DNA of 64,000 bases from Gyromitra esculenta (Eukaryota > Ascomycota > Pezizomycetes > Pezizales > Discinaceae), in the NCBI GenBank assembly GCA_038503075.1, contig JBCAML010000016.1:620001-684000 (forward strand). The letters run 5' to 3'. Positions 11,048 to 21,510 of the stretch are shown here, one piece after another; the first letter of the stretch is position 1, and each line of letters begins with the position of its first letter. The notes beneath the pieces were generated by a model. It was not told the origin of the DNA. It made no database searches and saw only the letters and a program-made list of their open reading frames with translations. A program made the position numbers and the translations under genes.

Positions 11048-12450
11048 ATGTCGCCAAATTCATTATCTCCCACTTTCGTGGCCACCCTGACGTCTGCCCT
11101 CCCAACCCCTACGGCTTCCGCAGCTGGCGACGGCGGCGGTGGCGGTGGCAACAACGGTCCCACGAGTTCCCCTTTGCTGTTTTTCGTGGCTTTAGGATTT
11201 GGTGTCGTTTTCACGAATCTATGGTAGGTCGTCTTCGTTCGCTGCAAGACGAATCGCTGCAATAGGGCGCTGTGACCAACATAAAAATTGTGTCTTTTTT
11301 CTTTAGGATCATCGTCGGCGTTAAATATTGTTTCCGATACAATGCTCGGCAGCGTGCCCGGGCAAACGGGGAAGAGGAGCCCGTCGACCTGCAGGCCATG
11401 CCACGGCCACACCGTCGTCGGAGAGAGAAAAAGCTCATGTCGCTGGACGAAGTAAACGAGCGATTTCCAGCTACAAAGTACAAATCATGGAGGGCGCATA
11501 GGGAAAGCATGGGATTGCCGACGGAGGGTGGAATCAAAACTGCACCGAACAGTAGACCCGGAAGTGCTAAGCATATTGAGGCTGCGATCTCTCCGATTGA
11601 TGAGAGTTCAATATCACCTACAGAACCAAACGCTATTCATAAGGAAGTACTAGGATCCTCTACTGCCGATAGAGAAACTCCGTCAAGTGCGCCTGCGCCT
11701 GAGATCGCAAAGGAAACGTCAACTCCTGTCCCTGCGGTCCCTGCGGTAGCATCGTCAAACGAAAGCAAGCGACTATCCGATATCTCGGATATTGAACGCC
11801 AAAAGGACGACGATGGCGATGATGACGACGAGGAACATATGCACCCTACCGTACCCGACGAACTACTTAACACTAGCGGAGACTCCTGCGCTATCTGCAT
11901 CGACGTAATCGACGACGATGACGATATTCGTGGACTGACCTGTGGTCACGCTTTCCATGCTACTTGTTTGGACCCTTGGCTCACGAGTAGGAGGGCTTGT
12001 TGCCCACTTTGCAAAGCCGATTATTATACTCCTAAACCAAGAACTGAATCAGAAAGTAACAGCGCCGACGAGAATGGAAATGTGCGATCCAGGTCACGTA
12101 GACAGGAAAGGGACCCTGCGGTACCTCAGCAAGCATATTTTGGACCTCCTACCCATAGACGAATGATATTTTCACGGCTCACTTCATTGTCCCATGGGAG
12201 TCCTAGTCGAAACAACGACCAGTCCAATTCGGGGTCATCGACAGTGGCCCAAGCAGGGTCAGACGCGGGTGGAAATCGGTGGTTGAGGAATCCATTACGT
12301 GGTGTGTTATCATCCAGGAGAGGGGGAAATAATACGGAGGAACCAACACCAAGGGCATTAGAGGCAGGTTTGTCCAATAGGACAAATGAGACATTATCGG
12401 AAGGACCAACGCCAGCACCATCGCCACTGCAAAGTGTGAGGGCAAATTAA
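11048..12450 (+). CDS. membrane-anchored RING-H2 E3 ubiquitin ligase
   Basis: Exons 11048-11223 and 11307-12450 give 439 residues; the joint splits the Trp codon of FTNLW-IIVGVKY. A Ser/Thr/Gly-rich N-terminal tail is followed by one membrane helix at about residues 40-67 (SSPLLFFVALGFGVVFTNLW and onward), then a basic stretch (RPHRRRREKK). The RING-H2 lies at about residues 253-294: CAIC, then C-G-H-A-F-H-A-T-C and CPLC, with LDPWLTSRRAC between, matching the C3H2C3 order. Acidic DDDDD runs flank it and the remaining C-terminus is Ser/Pro/Asn-rich. This is the layout of a transmembrane RING ligase of the endomembrane system, which transfers ubiquitin from an E2 to nearby proteins. The substrate and exact compartment cannot be read from sequence. 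Confidence 0.88.
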
Positions 12451-14190
12451 GGATTACGAAAAAGGTTTGGGTTTGTTTCGGAGTTTAGGCAGTTACACTA
12501 GAAATGACGGGATGACCCTCTTTCTTTATGCCGCCTTTGCTTCTTTGGTAGGGTTTCTTTAAAATGGCGTTTTTTCTTACTTTGTTTTTTGACTTGACCC
12601 ACTTGGTTGTATAGGTGTTCTCGTAGGTTTCTCTCTCGTTCTTTCTCTCCTTTGTGGACTACGGGCGTAGAGCACTTATCGTCCCGCAAAGGGTAGAACT
12701 TGCTCTTTCAGTACTCGTCCTTCTATTTCGAGGTGTCGATGCTATTGTGCAGTGGATTTAATGCATGCTACTCTCATCTCCATATTTTTTACGGATTAGC
12801 CAGACTCGCTGGACATGTTCTCTATTTGTCATGCTACCATCTCGGGTGGATCGTCTTTTCACGAACAAAATGGTCCACATAGTTATATGACGCCATGAGT
12901 GAACCTTAAGAGGTCCTATTTCTCTTTTTTTATTGCTTGGATTTTCTATACACCCTTCATCTACATTATACGACGATAGCTTCTCTGCAGGGAAGGGCTG
13001 CTGGGGAAACATGTGCTGGCTCCTTTTTTTTTCCATCTTCTCTTGGTTTGGGGCTTCAACTTGATACCCATTTCTCTCTCATTCTCTCACTTTGCTTTTC
13101 CTAATTTTCTGTGCTGATTTAGGGAAATGAACATAGTCTCTTTACTCTTGGTTCTTTGGCTTATTTTTTTCTTTCTGTCTATTACTACGATAGGGAGGTG
13201 TTGCTGTAGGTGTCCGGTCTCTTTGGTGCTTATGGAAGGGTGGGTTGTCTTGTCATTTTCAGATTGGGAGGGGAAGGCGTTCCCACATGTATATCTTGAA
13301 GAAATGTGATATATTTGCAACGATTCCGGAGCTCTGGTTGATTTTCTACGGTCGGGCCCCTCTGTGGAGGCTGACTGAGATTAGGGTTAAGCTTTTGAAG
13401 GATTATGTTCTGGGTGTTTCACGGGTACAGGCAGGTGCTGCAGCTGTTGTCTACGGGATCATGAAATGTCACTCATGCCATCTGTCCCCACCCTGATCAG
13501 GCATTGGCATCACTGCACAGCTGGTGTTTTCTCCAAAACTAGGCTAGGGCGAGAAAACAATCGGTGAACTTGTTCCACCCACCTCACCCAAGCCTACAAG
13601 CCCCTCCCGTCTACATTCCTAAGCCCTTCGAAAAGGCCTTCTATCCTCATCTAGCAGTGATGTTACACCTAACGACTACTCGTAGACGACTTTCTCTCGC
13701 CCATATCTCGTCCCGTGCAGTTGTGTCACGGGTGTTCGATTCCACATCTCCTGCCGGTGAGTTGGCGTTTTCGGTGACGTAGGCCATGGGCTTCGAGCAG
13801 TGGCATGTAATTCATCCCACGAGGAGCCCCAGCAGGAGGCTCAGTCGTAGACTCTAGAGAAGGCTCGACGCTTGGCCCTCTGTGCATATTCGCGTGCGCA
13901 TGGCTGATGCTCCGGGATTCCAGACGCTTCTAGCTGCAACGTCCCGCAGGCCGTGAAATGCATAGAACCCACGCTAGTCCAGATCGAAATCCGGTTAAGA
14001 TGCCATAAGTAGCGTTTCGCGTCTCCCCTCCCTTCCCCCAGAGTTCGGACGCAGCCAGCCTTTCTTCCACCACCACCACCACCACCACCATCACCATTTC
14101 GTGCAATTGCTGCAGCGCTCGCTTTACAGGCTCTACGGTCCACGGCCGTCGCTTCGTGTGGATGTCGACATATGCATAGCCTCAATTGCA
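12451..14190. other. spacer between two plus-strand genes
   Basis: Starts with a T-rich 3' flank of the RING gene and ends with the promoter of the next gene. Frames of 60-130 codons occur on both strands without family resemblance. A nine-fold CAC repeat lies at about 14071-14096. A tRNA-like TTCGATTCC near 13735 was checked and rejected. Confidence 0.4.
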
Positions 14191-14937
14191 ATGGATTGGA
14201 CCGCGAGCTCATCGACGGGCAAAAAACGCCCGCCAAATACAGATGGCGACAATGACTTTATCGCCGAACAACCTTTATCCAAGAAACTGGCGAATCTGAG
14301 CTTACGCGCGGGAGAGAAGCTCCGGAGTCATCGAGGTACCAACCACCACCACCTACTTCCTTTTTTTCCTTCACGACCTCCCCCCCCTCCCTTTTCTACG
14401 CAACACTAGGTTAAGCAGTAGCCCCTCCCCTACCACGATTTAGGCCAGGGACCATCGCGGAAAAAACAAACATCGGTGCCTTCGGACGAACGCATGGAAG
14501 TCGATAACGATAATTCAAATGTTGTCTACATCTACGACATTGACGACGAGCTCGACAGCGACGACGAGGAAGATGGTAAAAAGGGATTGATATTCGTGCC
14601 CGATATCGAAAAACGTCTCACGCGGATCCCATACGCACTTGCTAAAAGGGATGGTAGCGGTAGCAGTAATAGTGCATCCAGGCCGTCTTCGGGAGAGAGT
14701 ACAGCGTTGGTGCTGTATACTGTGCCTTCATCGTTGACAGTGTCGAGGGAGCAAGATAATGTGCGGAGGGCAATTATTGAAGCGAGGGCTAGGATACGAC
14801 AGAAACAGGTGGATGATGCGAGGCAGCAGGACTTGGTGGGGGCTGGGGAAGTTGTGGTAGATACCGTTGATGGGGTTGGATCAGCACTAGACGAGGAGGA
14901 GGAAGAAGATGATCCAGATGCTATGGATATTGAGTAG
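14191..14937 (+). CDS. acidic protein of unknown function, 2 exons
   Basis: Exons 14191-14335 and 14444-14937 (GTACCA donor, TTTAG acceptor) encode 212 residues. The first exon is basic with KKRPP and PLSKKLANLSL. The second carries a Tyr/Asp-rich motif (VVYIYDIDDELDSDDEEDG), then FVPDIEKRLTRIPYAL, a Ser-rich linker, a helical segment REQDNVRRAIIEARARIRQK and a strongly acidic tail (EEEEEDDPDAMDIE). The FVPDIEKRL..IP segment looks conserved-family-like but I do not recognise it. There are no membrane segments or signal peptide. A nuclear role is a guess from composition only. The start is the first ATG in frame after the upstream repeat region. Confidence 0.7.
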
Positions 14938-15459
14938 TTGGGGGTGTTTTTTTATTTTGGCGACTACAGACTACAGATGGCGTTTATCACTGGGGTTTCA
15001 AAAACTGTACCGTAATATATAGTAATGAGTCTTTTTTCTTGAATCAAGAGCAGAAAAAAATATATAATTTCGGTATGTATCCGAATAATATATGTGAAAT
15101 GCTGCAGTTATCCGTCCCATAACCCTATAAATAATACACCCGAGGTATCGTTTCTCCCGCTCCCCCTCCCCAAATCCCCCTCCCGTTCCCAATTCAGACC
15201 CTGTCCGATGTAAAGAAGATATGAAATCCAGTGGTAAGTCGCAAATCCAAAGAGTGTTGATAAACAGCTGGCCCAATGTGCTGTGGTTGAGAAACAAAAG
15301 AAAGAAAAAGGCTCAAGAAGATAATGCAGTAAATAATACAAAAAAAACAAAAACAAACGACACCCTCCACTCCAAATACCAATAAAAATTTAGCGCCAAA
15401 GAAAAAAGATAAATGTTTTTATTTTCTTGTATCCCTCTCCCCCCCTTTTTTTATTCACA
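14938..15459. other. convergent 3' flanks
   Basis: Lies between the convergent ends of the acidic-protein gene (+) and the RCR-family gene (-). AT-rich with A and T runs; the frames on the minus strand are hydrophobic noise. It serves as 3' UTR and terminator sequence for both genes. Confidence 0.45.
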
Positions 15460-16255
15460 TTACTGAGTAGGGGGGAGAGGAGGAGGAGATGTGTACGCGG
15501 GAGCCGTTCCCAGGTGTGGTGGTGGGGGATATGTCGGCGCACTATTGCTGCTTCCTTCACCGTTGTAGTAGGGATTATTGTTCGCAGGGTGCTGCGAAGG
15601 ATCGACTTTTGTTGCGCCAGCGGGAGGTCCACCAGTGTAGACTGGAGGCTGGGCGTAGTTGGGGTTGTAAGCTATATAATTGCGCGTCAAAAAATAATTA
15701 GCACTTCAACGTTACTCTCTCCGCGCCTTGACTGAGCAGATAGTAGTAGTGGTAGTAGGATTTTATGTATACCTGGAGGCGGCACAGCGTGCATCGAGTA
15801 GTCGGTTTCCTGCTGCGGGTTCTGTTGTTGATAGAACGAGAACTGCTGTTCGGGTTGCTGGAGCTGTGGTTCCCATTGAGCTCTTCGGCTCCTAGGAACC
15901 AGCCACTACTCACAATGTTAGGTCCCGTACGCGACAATATCTAGCCGTATGCTTAACAAAGTACGTACTCGATGGTAGGGTAGTGGCGGCAGCCCTCTCT
16001 TCATTCTTCGGTCGGCATGGAACCACATTCCCATGATTGTCAGGAAGCCTACCAGCAGGATCCCAAAGAGCACACCGAACTTGATGGACCTGGCTTCCTG
16101 CGAGACTGTTAGCGACGATCTACCAGAGAGCTGGGTGTTCTTGGAGTAGTTAGGAGAGCTCGACGTACGTCACTCCAGTACCAGTTGTTGTCTGGCCAAT
16201 CACCGAAGTCATCGTCATCGCGCTTCGAAAGATCTTGCCACTGGAGAACTGCCAT
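15460..16255 (-). CDS. RCR-family single-pass membrane protein (Congo red resistance type), 4 exons
   Basis: Exons from high to low: 16255-16169, 16097-15969, 15905-15773 and 15671-15460, total 186 residues. The third acceptor follows a CTAAC branch point 12 nt upstream. The product has a short acidic/Trp-rich luminal head (DWPDNNWYWSD), one membrane helix (KFGVLFGILLVGFLTIMGMW), a basic stop-transfer (HADRRMKRGLPPLPYHR) and a Gln/Pro/Tyr-rich tail with PPP motifs (YPPPPH, SPPPLPP). Yeast Rcr1/Rcr2 have this layout; they act in the ER/endosome, influence chitin deposition and traffic of plasma-membrane proteins, and use tail PY-type motifs to recruit Rsp5. No perfect PPxY is seen in what I read, so ligase recruitment is uncertain. 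Confidence 0.82.
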
Positions 16256-18850
16256 ATCGTGGGTGGATAGATTATGCAATGGAATTAGAAGATGGAAAGT
16301 AAAAAAGAAATAAAAAGGAGCACTGAGAAAAAATAGACTCAAACGAACGGATGGAAGAAAAAAAATTAGGGAAGGAAACGACTGATTTGAGAGACAAGAA
16401 AGATATATCAGTTAACGCAGTTTGCCTTGTTCTGGGCCAGACCAGGTTTGTTTGAGGCAGGTTGGAATTGAAGAGGGACTCGGCCGCAGGAAAAATGGGG
16501 GGGGGAAGATACATGTATTTGTGGCTTGGGCATCCATCTGCTTATTTAAAGCAAGCCGCATGGCAACCCGATCGTTCGTACCAGGGTCTTTGACACTTGA
16601 CCCTGTTTGAAAGCGGAAGTCGTCCTCGCCATGCCCAGCATTGGCAGCAGGATGATCACCAACTCGAGCAAGCTCGGCCAATTGAAACAGCTGTGGGTCG
16701 AGGCAGGTTCTTTTTTTTGCTTCTGTCGTCCGTTTTTCTGATGTAACGACGTCTTTTCCCCGTCATATGAAGATAACATGTCCCAAGAATATTTCCCCAA
16801 GAACCCCTATTTGGACTTCTTGCAGCATCCAGGACCTTGGCCCATCGAGAACAAAACCAAGACCAAATATCTCCGAAAGTATATCTGCGATCGATCGGTG
16901 CCACGCGTACACTGTTCCCCTCCCTTTGGAATATCGTTCTCACGTTCGCTCAGCCTCGAACCACGAAACGGCTATGTGTGCAATCACCGTTTGCAATCGT
17001 CATGTGAATTCGGGACTCGGTATCTGTGGGAGAAGGCGGGAGAAGGAACTTATCTCACACTGCAGAAAGTGGATTTCCCGTGTGTTATAATTGTTTCGGA
17101 GTTGTAACGTTGCGTGGTACCCGTTTCCCAGGATGCAGTCCCTGGAGCCAACGGTGGTATACGCACACCCGTTTCCCGGGGTTTCCCTTTCTTTCTTCAG
17201 AAAGACAGTTCCAGTAGTGCGTGCGCTAGACCGTCGCGATATATATTGCGATGCTCTATATCCACTCTTCCATGGAACTGGAAAGCTGTCAAAGCTGTTT
17301 TAGGGTTTTGCGTTGGTTCTACTATTACCACTGTGTAACCTAACGGGTATTACGGGTTGTTTCTGTTATTTGTCTCTGCGCAGTTTCGGGGAGTCTACTT
17401 CTGCAGTCTGGTTTTCAATTCTTAAGCTCAGCTGGGCCCCTGAAACTGTGGAAGGGGGGCTGAGCTGTTCGTGAATCCAACATGTCCCTTCAAGATGGCT
17501 TTAGAAGGGGGTTTCTTGGGCATAATACCATTGTGGAGTAGAGAGATCTAGATCGTTTGTTAGAGAACTCGGCCTTAATATATACTGATATGCAAGTGTT
17601 TTCAATGACTTGTAGAAGAAAAAAAGGGGATGAAAATTAGTAGGACTGGGCCTAAGGAGGTGCATGACATCTCAGAAGGGGTACTAAAGCTTATTTTGAT
17701 GGCTTTAAGCAAAACAAGGGTGTGGCTTCCTTCAACGGCTTCTGTTGGAAGTACTGCATTGTATGTATCTTATTTGAGTTCCTGCAACGAGAACTCAAGA
17801 GTACCTCCCGCTGTGGGGGACTGTTATAGTGTGTGAGTGATCGGTAGTGATTGCAAATCTAGGCACGCAAGTCACTCGGCCGGATTCGCTAAATTAGCCT
17901 TATATCTCTTCTGAGCATGAGTTGCCCACCCAGACTTAACCTGCATGGAAACTGAATTAAACAGCGCTGGCGATATGATTGAAGTAATATATTTCTTCAA
18001 ATCCTGTGAGCTATCATGATCAGTAATGTAACTATAGCGGTGTCTACCTACTAGCTGCAATTCCAGCTATTCACTCACCGGGCTCTAGGGCTTACGCGTC
18101 CAGTTCTAGCAATAACCTTGTTGCCTGCACAAACATCTCTCAATCGGTTTACTAAAGCTAATTTTGTCTCTAAACCTCTGGTTTGAGGCTTAGGTAGTCT
18201 GCAACTTATGGGCTCCGGCGTGAACATCTCTGTTGGTGCCTAGAATATCAACTTGTGTGCAGGTAATGGTAATCTTGAATATATTTCCGAGTTGACGGTT
18301 TCCTGACGGGCTCAGGCTTAGTTCGAGAGCTTGAACTATTCTTAGGTTAAGTAATCCCTGGGCTGAGTCAGATTGAACTTTTGTTAGTTAGCTAGTTGAT
18401 GGAAGATACTGGCAAAAGATGCAATGGGTTCGGTAAACTGCGGGTCGTAATTTGATGCGGGTTTTTTGGATATCAGCTCTTGGTCGTGTGTTCTGTAGCT
18501 ACGTGTATACGTATCTACTTCGCCAACTTGTTCAGCTAACGGCTTATCAGTTATTTAGCCAGCTAAGTAACTTGCGAATCTGCTAATCCTGGTAAGAAAA
18601 TTACGAAGTACATGTAGTTCAGCTCACTTGCTGAGCCCGTAGCAAGAATCGCCTGATAATATATTGTGGCTAATTGAGTATATCATGTGTACAGTTTACA
18701 CTTAGATCGGCGCCTCGGGGCGAAAGAGGTGCCTCTATCTATTTTGGTTTATTATTATTTAAATAGTTGAAATTGCGTATATATGTGTTTTTTAGTACGT
18801 AAGATACATGTAATCGTGTGATTTATTCTACTCACTAGTACTCGTTAACA

Positions 18851-19036
18851 ATGTTGATCTGGCGTTCGGGAAGTGCAGCTATTTTGCCTCTGGCTATGCT
18901 GTTGTATTTTCCAACTATCTCGGGGGCTGTGTATCCAATCGAGACTGAGCTATATCATATTTTATGCGACAAACATTCACATCGACTGTCTTTCTATCGT
19001 TTTCTAGAAAACTCAAACTTTGCTCGGTATGCATAG
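18851..19036 (+). CDS. possible small secreted protein
   Basis: A 61-codon frame from a true ATG whose first ~28 residues look like a signal peptide (core ILPLAMLLYFPTISGA). The remaining 33 residues are unremarkable with a single Cys. A TTTTCTAG just before the end could be a splice acceptor, so the model may be incomplete. No homology was recognised; it may be a chance frame in AT-rich DNA. Confidence 0.22.
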   Translation: MLIWRSGSAAILPLAMLLYFPTISGAVYPIETELYHILCDKHSHRLSFYRFLENSNFARYA

Positions 19037-19597
19037 AGGCTGTTCTCCTATACTGTGTTTATCTAACGCTGGTAAATTTGAGTGTGGAAGGCTCCTACAT
19101 CATACCGGAAGTCGAGGATCCACGTAAAGTTCTTGGGCCTTGCTTTTCTCGTAGGAGGGGCCTCACGTTGATTCACGGTGGCGTTTTGAAGTTCTCTAGT
19201 GTATAGACGACCTGAAAGCATTGGATATTGGTTAAGATCTCTATTGGTCAGAGGGTACTGATTAGTTTTGCTGGTTAAAGTTGAAATCGTATAAATCGCT
19301 CTCCACTACATACCTATCATTTCGTTCAAGGTAATTCAAGGTTAGCCTGTTTTCCCTAAATGTCCTATGGGTAAGATGGGGTGGGGAAAGGGGTAAGGTT
19401 ATTGGGATATGGGAGATTATGTATTGTCATAGCTTTAGTGCTAGTTACAATTAATGGGTTAAACAAAAACAAAAAATGTCCTGTGGGATAAAAATATGCG
19501 AGTGATAATCGATGATTGAAATCTTATTACCTTACTACTGATGCTCCGGTAATTAGATTTTTAACAGGCGATGAATCTTACATGTTTTACAAAGTGG

Positions 19598-19792
19598 CTA
19601 GACGTCTTTACCTTGAATCTGTGGGGCATCGTCGTTTTTAGTCTCGTAATAGTTCGAATTGGGTGTTAGTGTCGCCTGGAAATCGATAGAGTCTTGGGCT
19701 ACGGTGTGTTTGATGCAAATAACTACTAGAAATACGATGGAAAAAAGCCTGTAGAGATGATGCGTTTGGATTTTTGTGTTTACAGCATTCAT
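19598..19792 (-). CDS. possible small secreted protein
   Basis: Internal ATG at 19792 opens a 64-residue frame with a hydrophobic core RLFSIVFLVVICI ending KHTVAQDS, a plausible signal peptidase site after TVA. The mature part is about 40 residues, Asn/Thr/Asp-rich and Cys-free. The frame extends upstream to 19945 without a stop. It has no recognised family and is supported only by the signal-like N-terminus. Confidence 0.22.
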   Translation of the reverse strand: MNAVNTKIQTHHLYRLFSIVFLVVICIKHTVAQDSIDFQATLTPNSNYYETKNDDAPQIQGKDV

Positions 19793-20146
19793 ATTGTAGC
19801 ATATATACTTTGGTTGGGCCTTACGTATTGCAGTAGGTATAGTTTTGGCTTTTCGAATGTTTGGCAGAACGAACTGTGGAGCTGAAAGGGCCTCAACTAG
19901 GGCAGGACCTTTCGATGTCCCCGTTATCCCATTATCGAAACTCAAAGAGACTGATTATTGGGACTGGGTATCTAGCAGGTGTAACCTGAAGTGTTTTTTT
20001 TGGAATGCTTTTGGCGAGGGTTCGATAGATACAGAAATGTTACTTCCTAACCCTACATAGAAATGTGGTTTTGGAAGATTAAGTAATAGAGAGATCGTTT
20101 AACTTCAACAAAAGGGGCAAATATAATTAATTAGTTACAGGCGTAT

Positions 20147-21104
20147 CTACAAGAAGCTGCCTGAAGAAAATCGATCTCCAAATTGCGCAGCTCTTTGCAG
20201 CATTTCTTTCTTTTGTTGATGCCCGATCTTACGGCCCCCAGCGATGTCTTTCTCGCGATCAAAAGCTCGAGCACTTGGGTTGTCCTCTTTTTCGCGCACA
20301 GTTCCAGACGTCTTGTGCTCGTCATAGAGTGACTTATTCCGATTTTTGTCCTAGCAATATCGTCAGTATGGATTCGAATAAAATATAGACAGCGTGATAA
20401 AAGATACGCACATTATATTCCCGAATCCTGCGAGCCGTTTCTTCAGCCTCGGCGGCGCTTATGCTCGGCTTCTTATCCTCTGCTTGTGTTGCTGGCTTCT
20501 TGATCCCCATAACCTCGTCATTGAGTCGTTTTCGTCGTTCCTCCGGGGATTCCGTCCATAGTGAATTGTCTGAGCCTGCCTTTTGCGGCGCTTTTGCTCC
20601 CTTTCCAGTTTGGAATTTTCGATTCTTTAGTTTTGTTGGATCGACCTTTGACGTCCAGTCCTCCGATTTTGGTGGGACCAGCATCCATTCGTCACGCTTC
20701 GGCTTGCCATCGTTGCTAGTCGAGGTCTTAGTTTCTTCATACATAGCTAACCGTCTTTGCGCCGCAAGCTCTTGATCTTCCTGTTCCTGAATTAGCTTTG
20801 TGTGAGTATAGTATGGGATGGGGATATAGCTTACATCTGTTCCAGGGCCTGGAGGCATAGCTGGTCCTATCTCATCATCACTGCTGCTATCATCGTCATC
20901 ATCAAGATTACTGTAAGGTCGTTCCTCAATTGGAGCTGGAGGCGGTGCTGGCCCAACTGTTCGCCTTTTTTTGCTGTCCGAGTCCTCCGCTGGCGATCTT
21001 GAAGCTTCTTTTGCGGCGGCAGCGGCAGCCTCCTCTTCGGCCTTTCGTTTCCGCTTTGCAAGGATATGGGGTGGTATTGCGGGGCCGACAAGATCTCCGT
21101 CCAT
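20147..21104 (-). CDS. GPALPP motif / DUF3752 family protein, 3 exons
   Basis: Exons from high to low: 21104-20835, 20786-20412 and 20350-20147; 282 residues. The N-terminus MDGDLVGPAIPPHIL and two later repeats (VGPAPPP, IGPAMPPG) are the GPALPP-type motifs. The C-terminal third holds the DUF3752 region (DEWMLVPPKSEDW, then ARAFDREKDIAGG and GDRFSSGSFL at the end). The family is eukaryotic and nuclear in the members studied, with no defined biochemical activity. Basic KKRR and acidic Asp/Ser runs separate the motifs. Intron 1 is 48 bp, a multiple of three with no stop codon, so unspliced RNA would add 16 in-frame residues. The start is fixed by the conserved MDGDL. Shares a divergent promoter with VPS8. 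Confidence 0.9.
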
Positions 21105-21506
21105 TGTTCACTCGTGTGGTGGATTTGGTGGTGTAGGAACTTGATTGTGGGAGCTTGCAGATGTTACTGTAGCTAGGCTTTGTGAATATCTCCGGGCTCA
21201 GATATGTGACTAGGGTGTGTATGTTTTAGAACGCTTAATAGTGTCACAGCATATGCGTCTTTCCCGGAACTTTGAAGTTACCAGGAAGCCTTGCACAACT
21301 ATTCGAAGGTATCGCACGCTTGCTCGTCAAAAAAGGCCAACTTTCCGGATATCAAGACTATCTTTGTTTGGACGAACCACTCGGCGGAGTTTCATCTGCG
21401 GCCCGGTATCTGTTTCCTGGCAAAGCGATAGCAGGGGGAAGCCTTGAGCCTCCTTGAGGATTGGAAGCTGCATACGAGAAATGCAAATTGAGCCAAGACC
21501 CAACCG
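21105..21506. promoter_or_regulatory. compact divergent promoter, GPALPP gene and VPS8
   Basis: About 400 bp separate the two start codons. It includes the VPS8 5' leader with the short upstream reading frame at 21481-21510. No named factor site is claimed. Confidence 0.5.
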
Positions 21507-21510
21507 ATGA
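21481..21510 (+). other. 9-codon upstream reading frame overlapping the VPS8 start
   Basis: ATG at 21481 opens nine sense codons and a TGA at 21508-21510. The TGA shares two bases with the VPS8 ATG at 21507-21509 (ATGA). If the leader is transcribed from upstream of 21481, ribosomes finishing this peptide would end on the VPS8 start. Whether this leader is in the mature mRNA is unknown, and VPS8 could also start at the ATG at 21516. Confidence 0.4.

Larger units (their letters stand above)
16256..20146. other. 3.9-kb spacer with only weak coding candidates
   Basis: Left part is the promoter of the RCR gene. The rest is AT-rich with many stop codons and no recognised transposon protein. Frames 16778-17107 (+) and 17872-18060 (-) show no family resemblance. 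The two signal-peptide-like small frames at 18851 and 19598 are listed separately. The right end is the 3' flank of the GPALPP gene. Confidence 0.4.

Noticed and set aside
13720..13765. TTCGATTCC motif resembling a tRNA T-loop
   Set aside because: The flanking bases do not form a 5-bp T stem and no acceptor, D or anticodon arms were found at the right distances on either strand.
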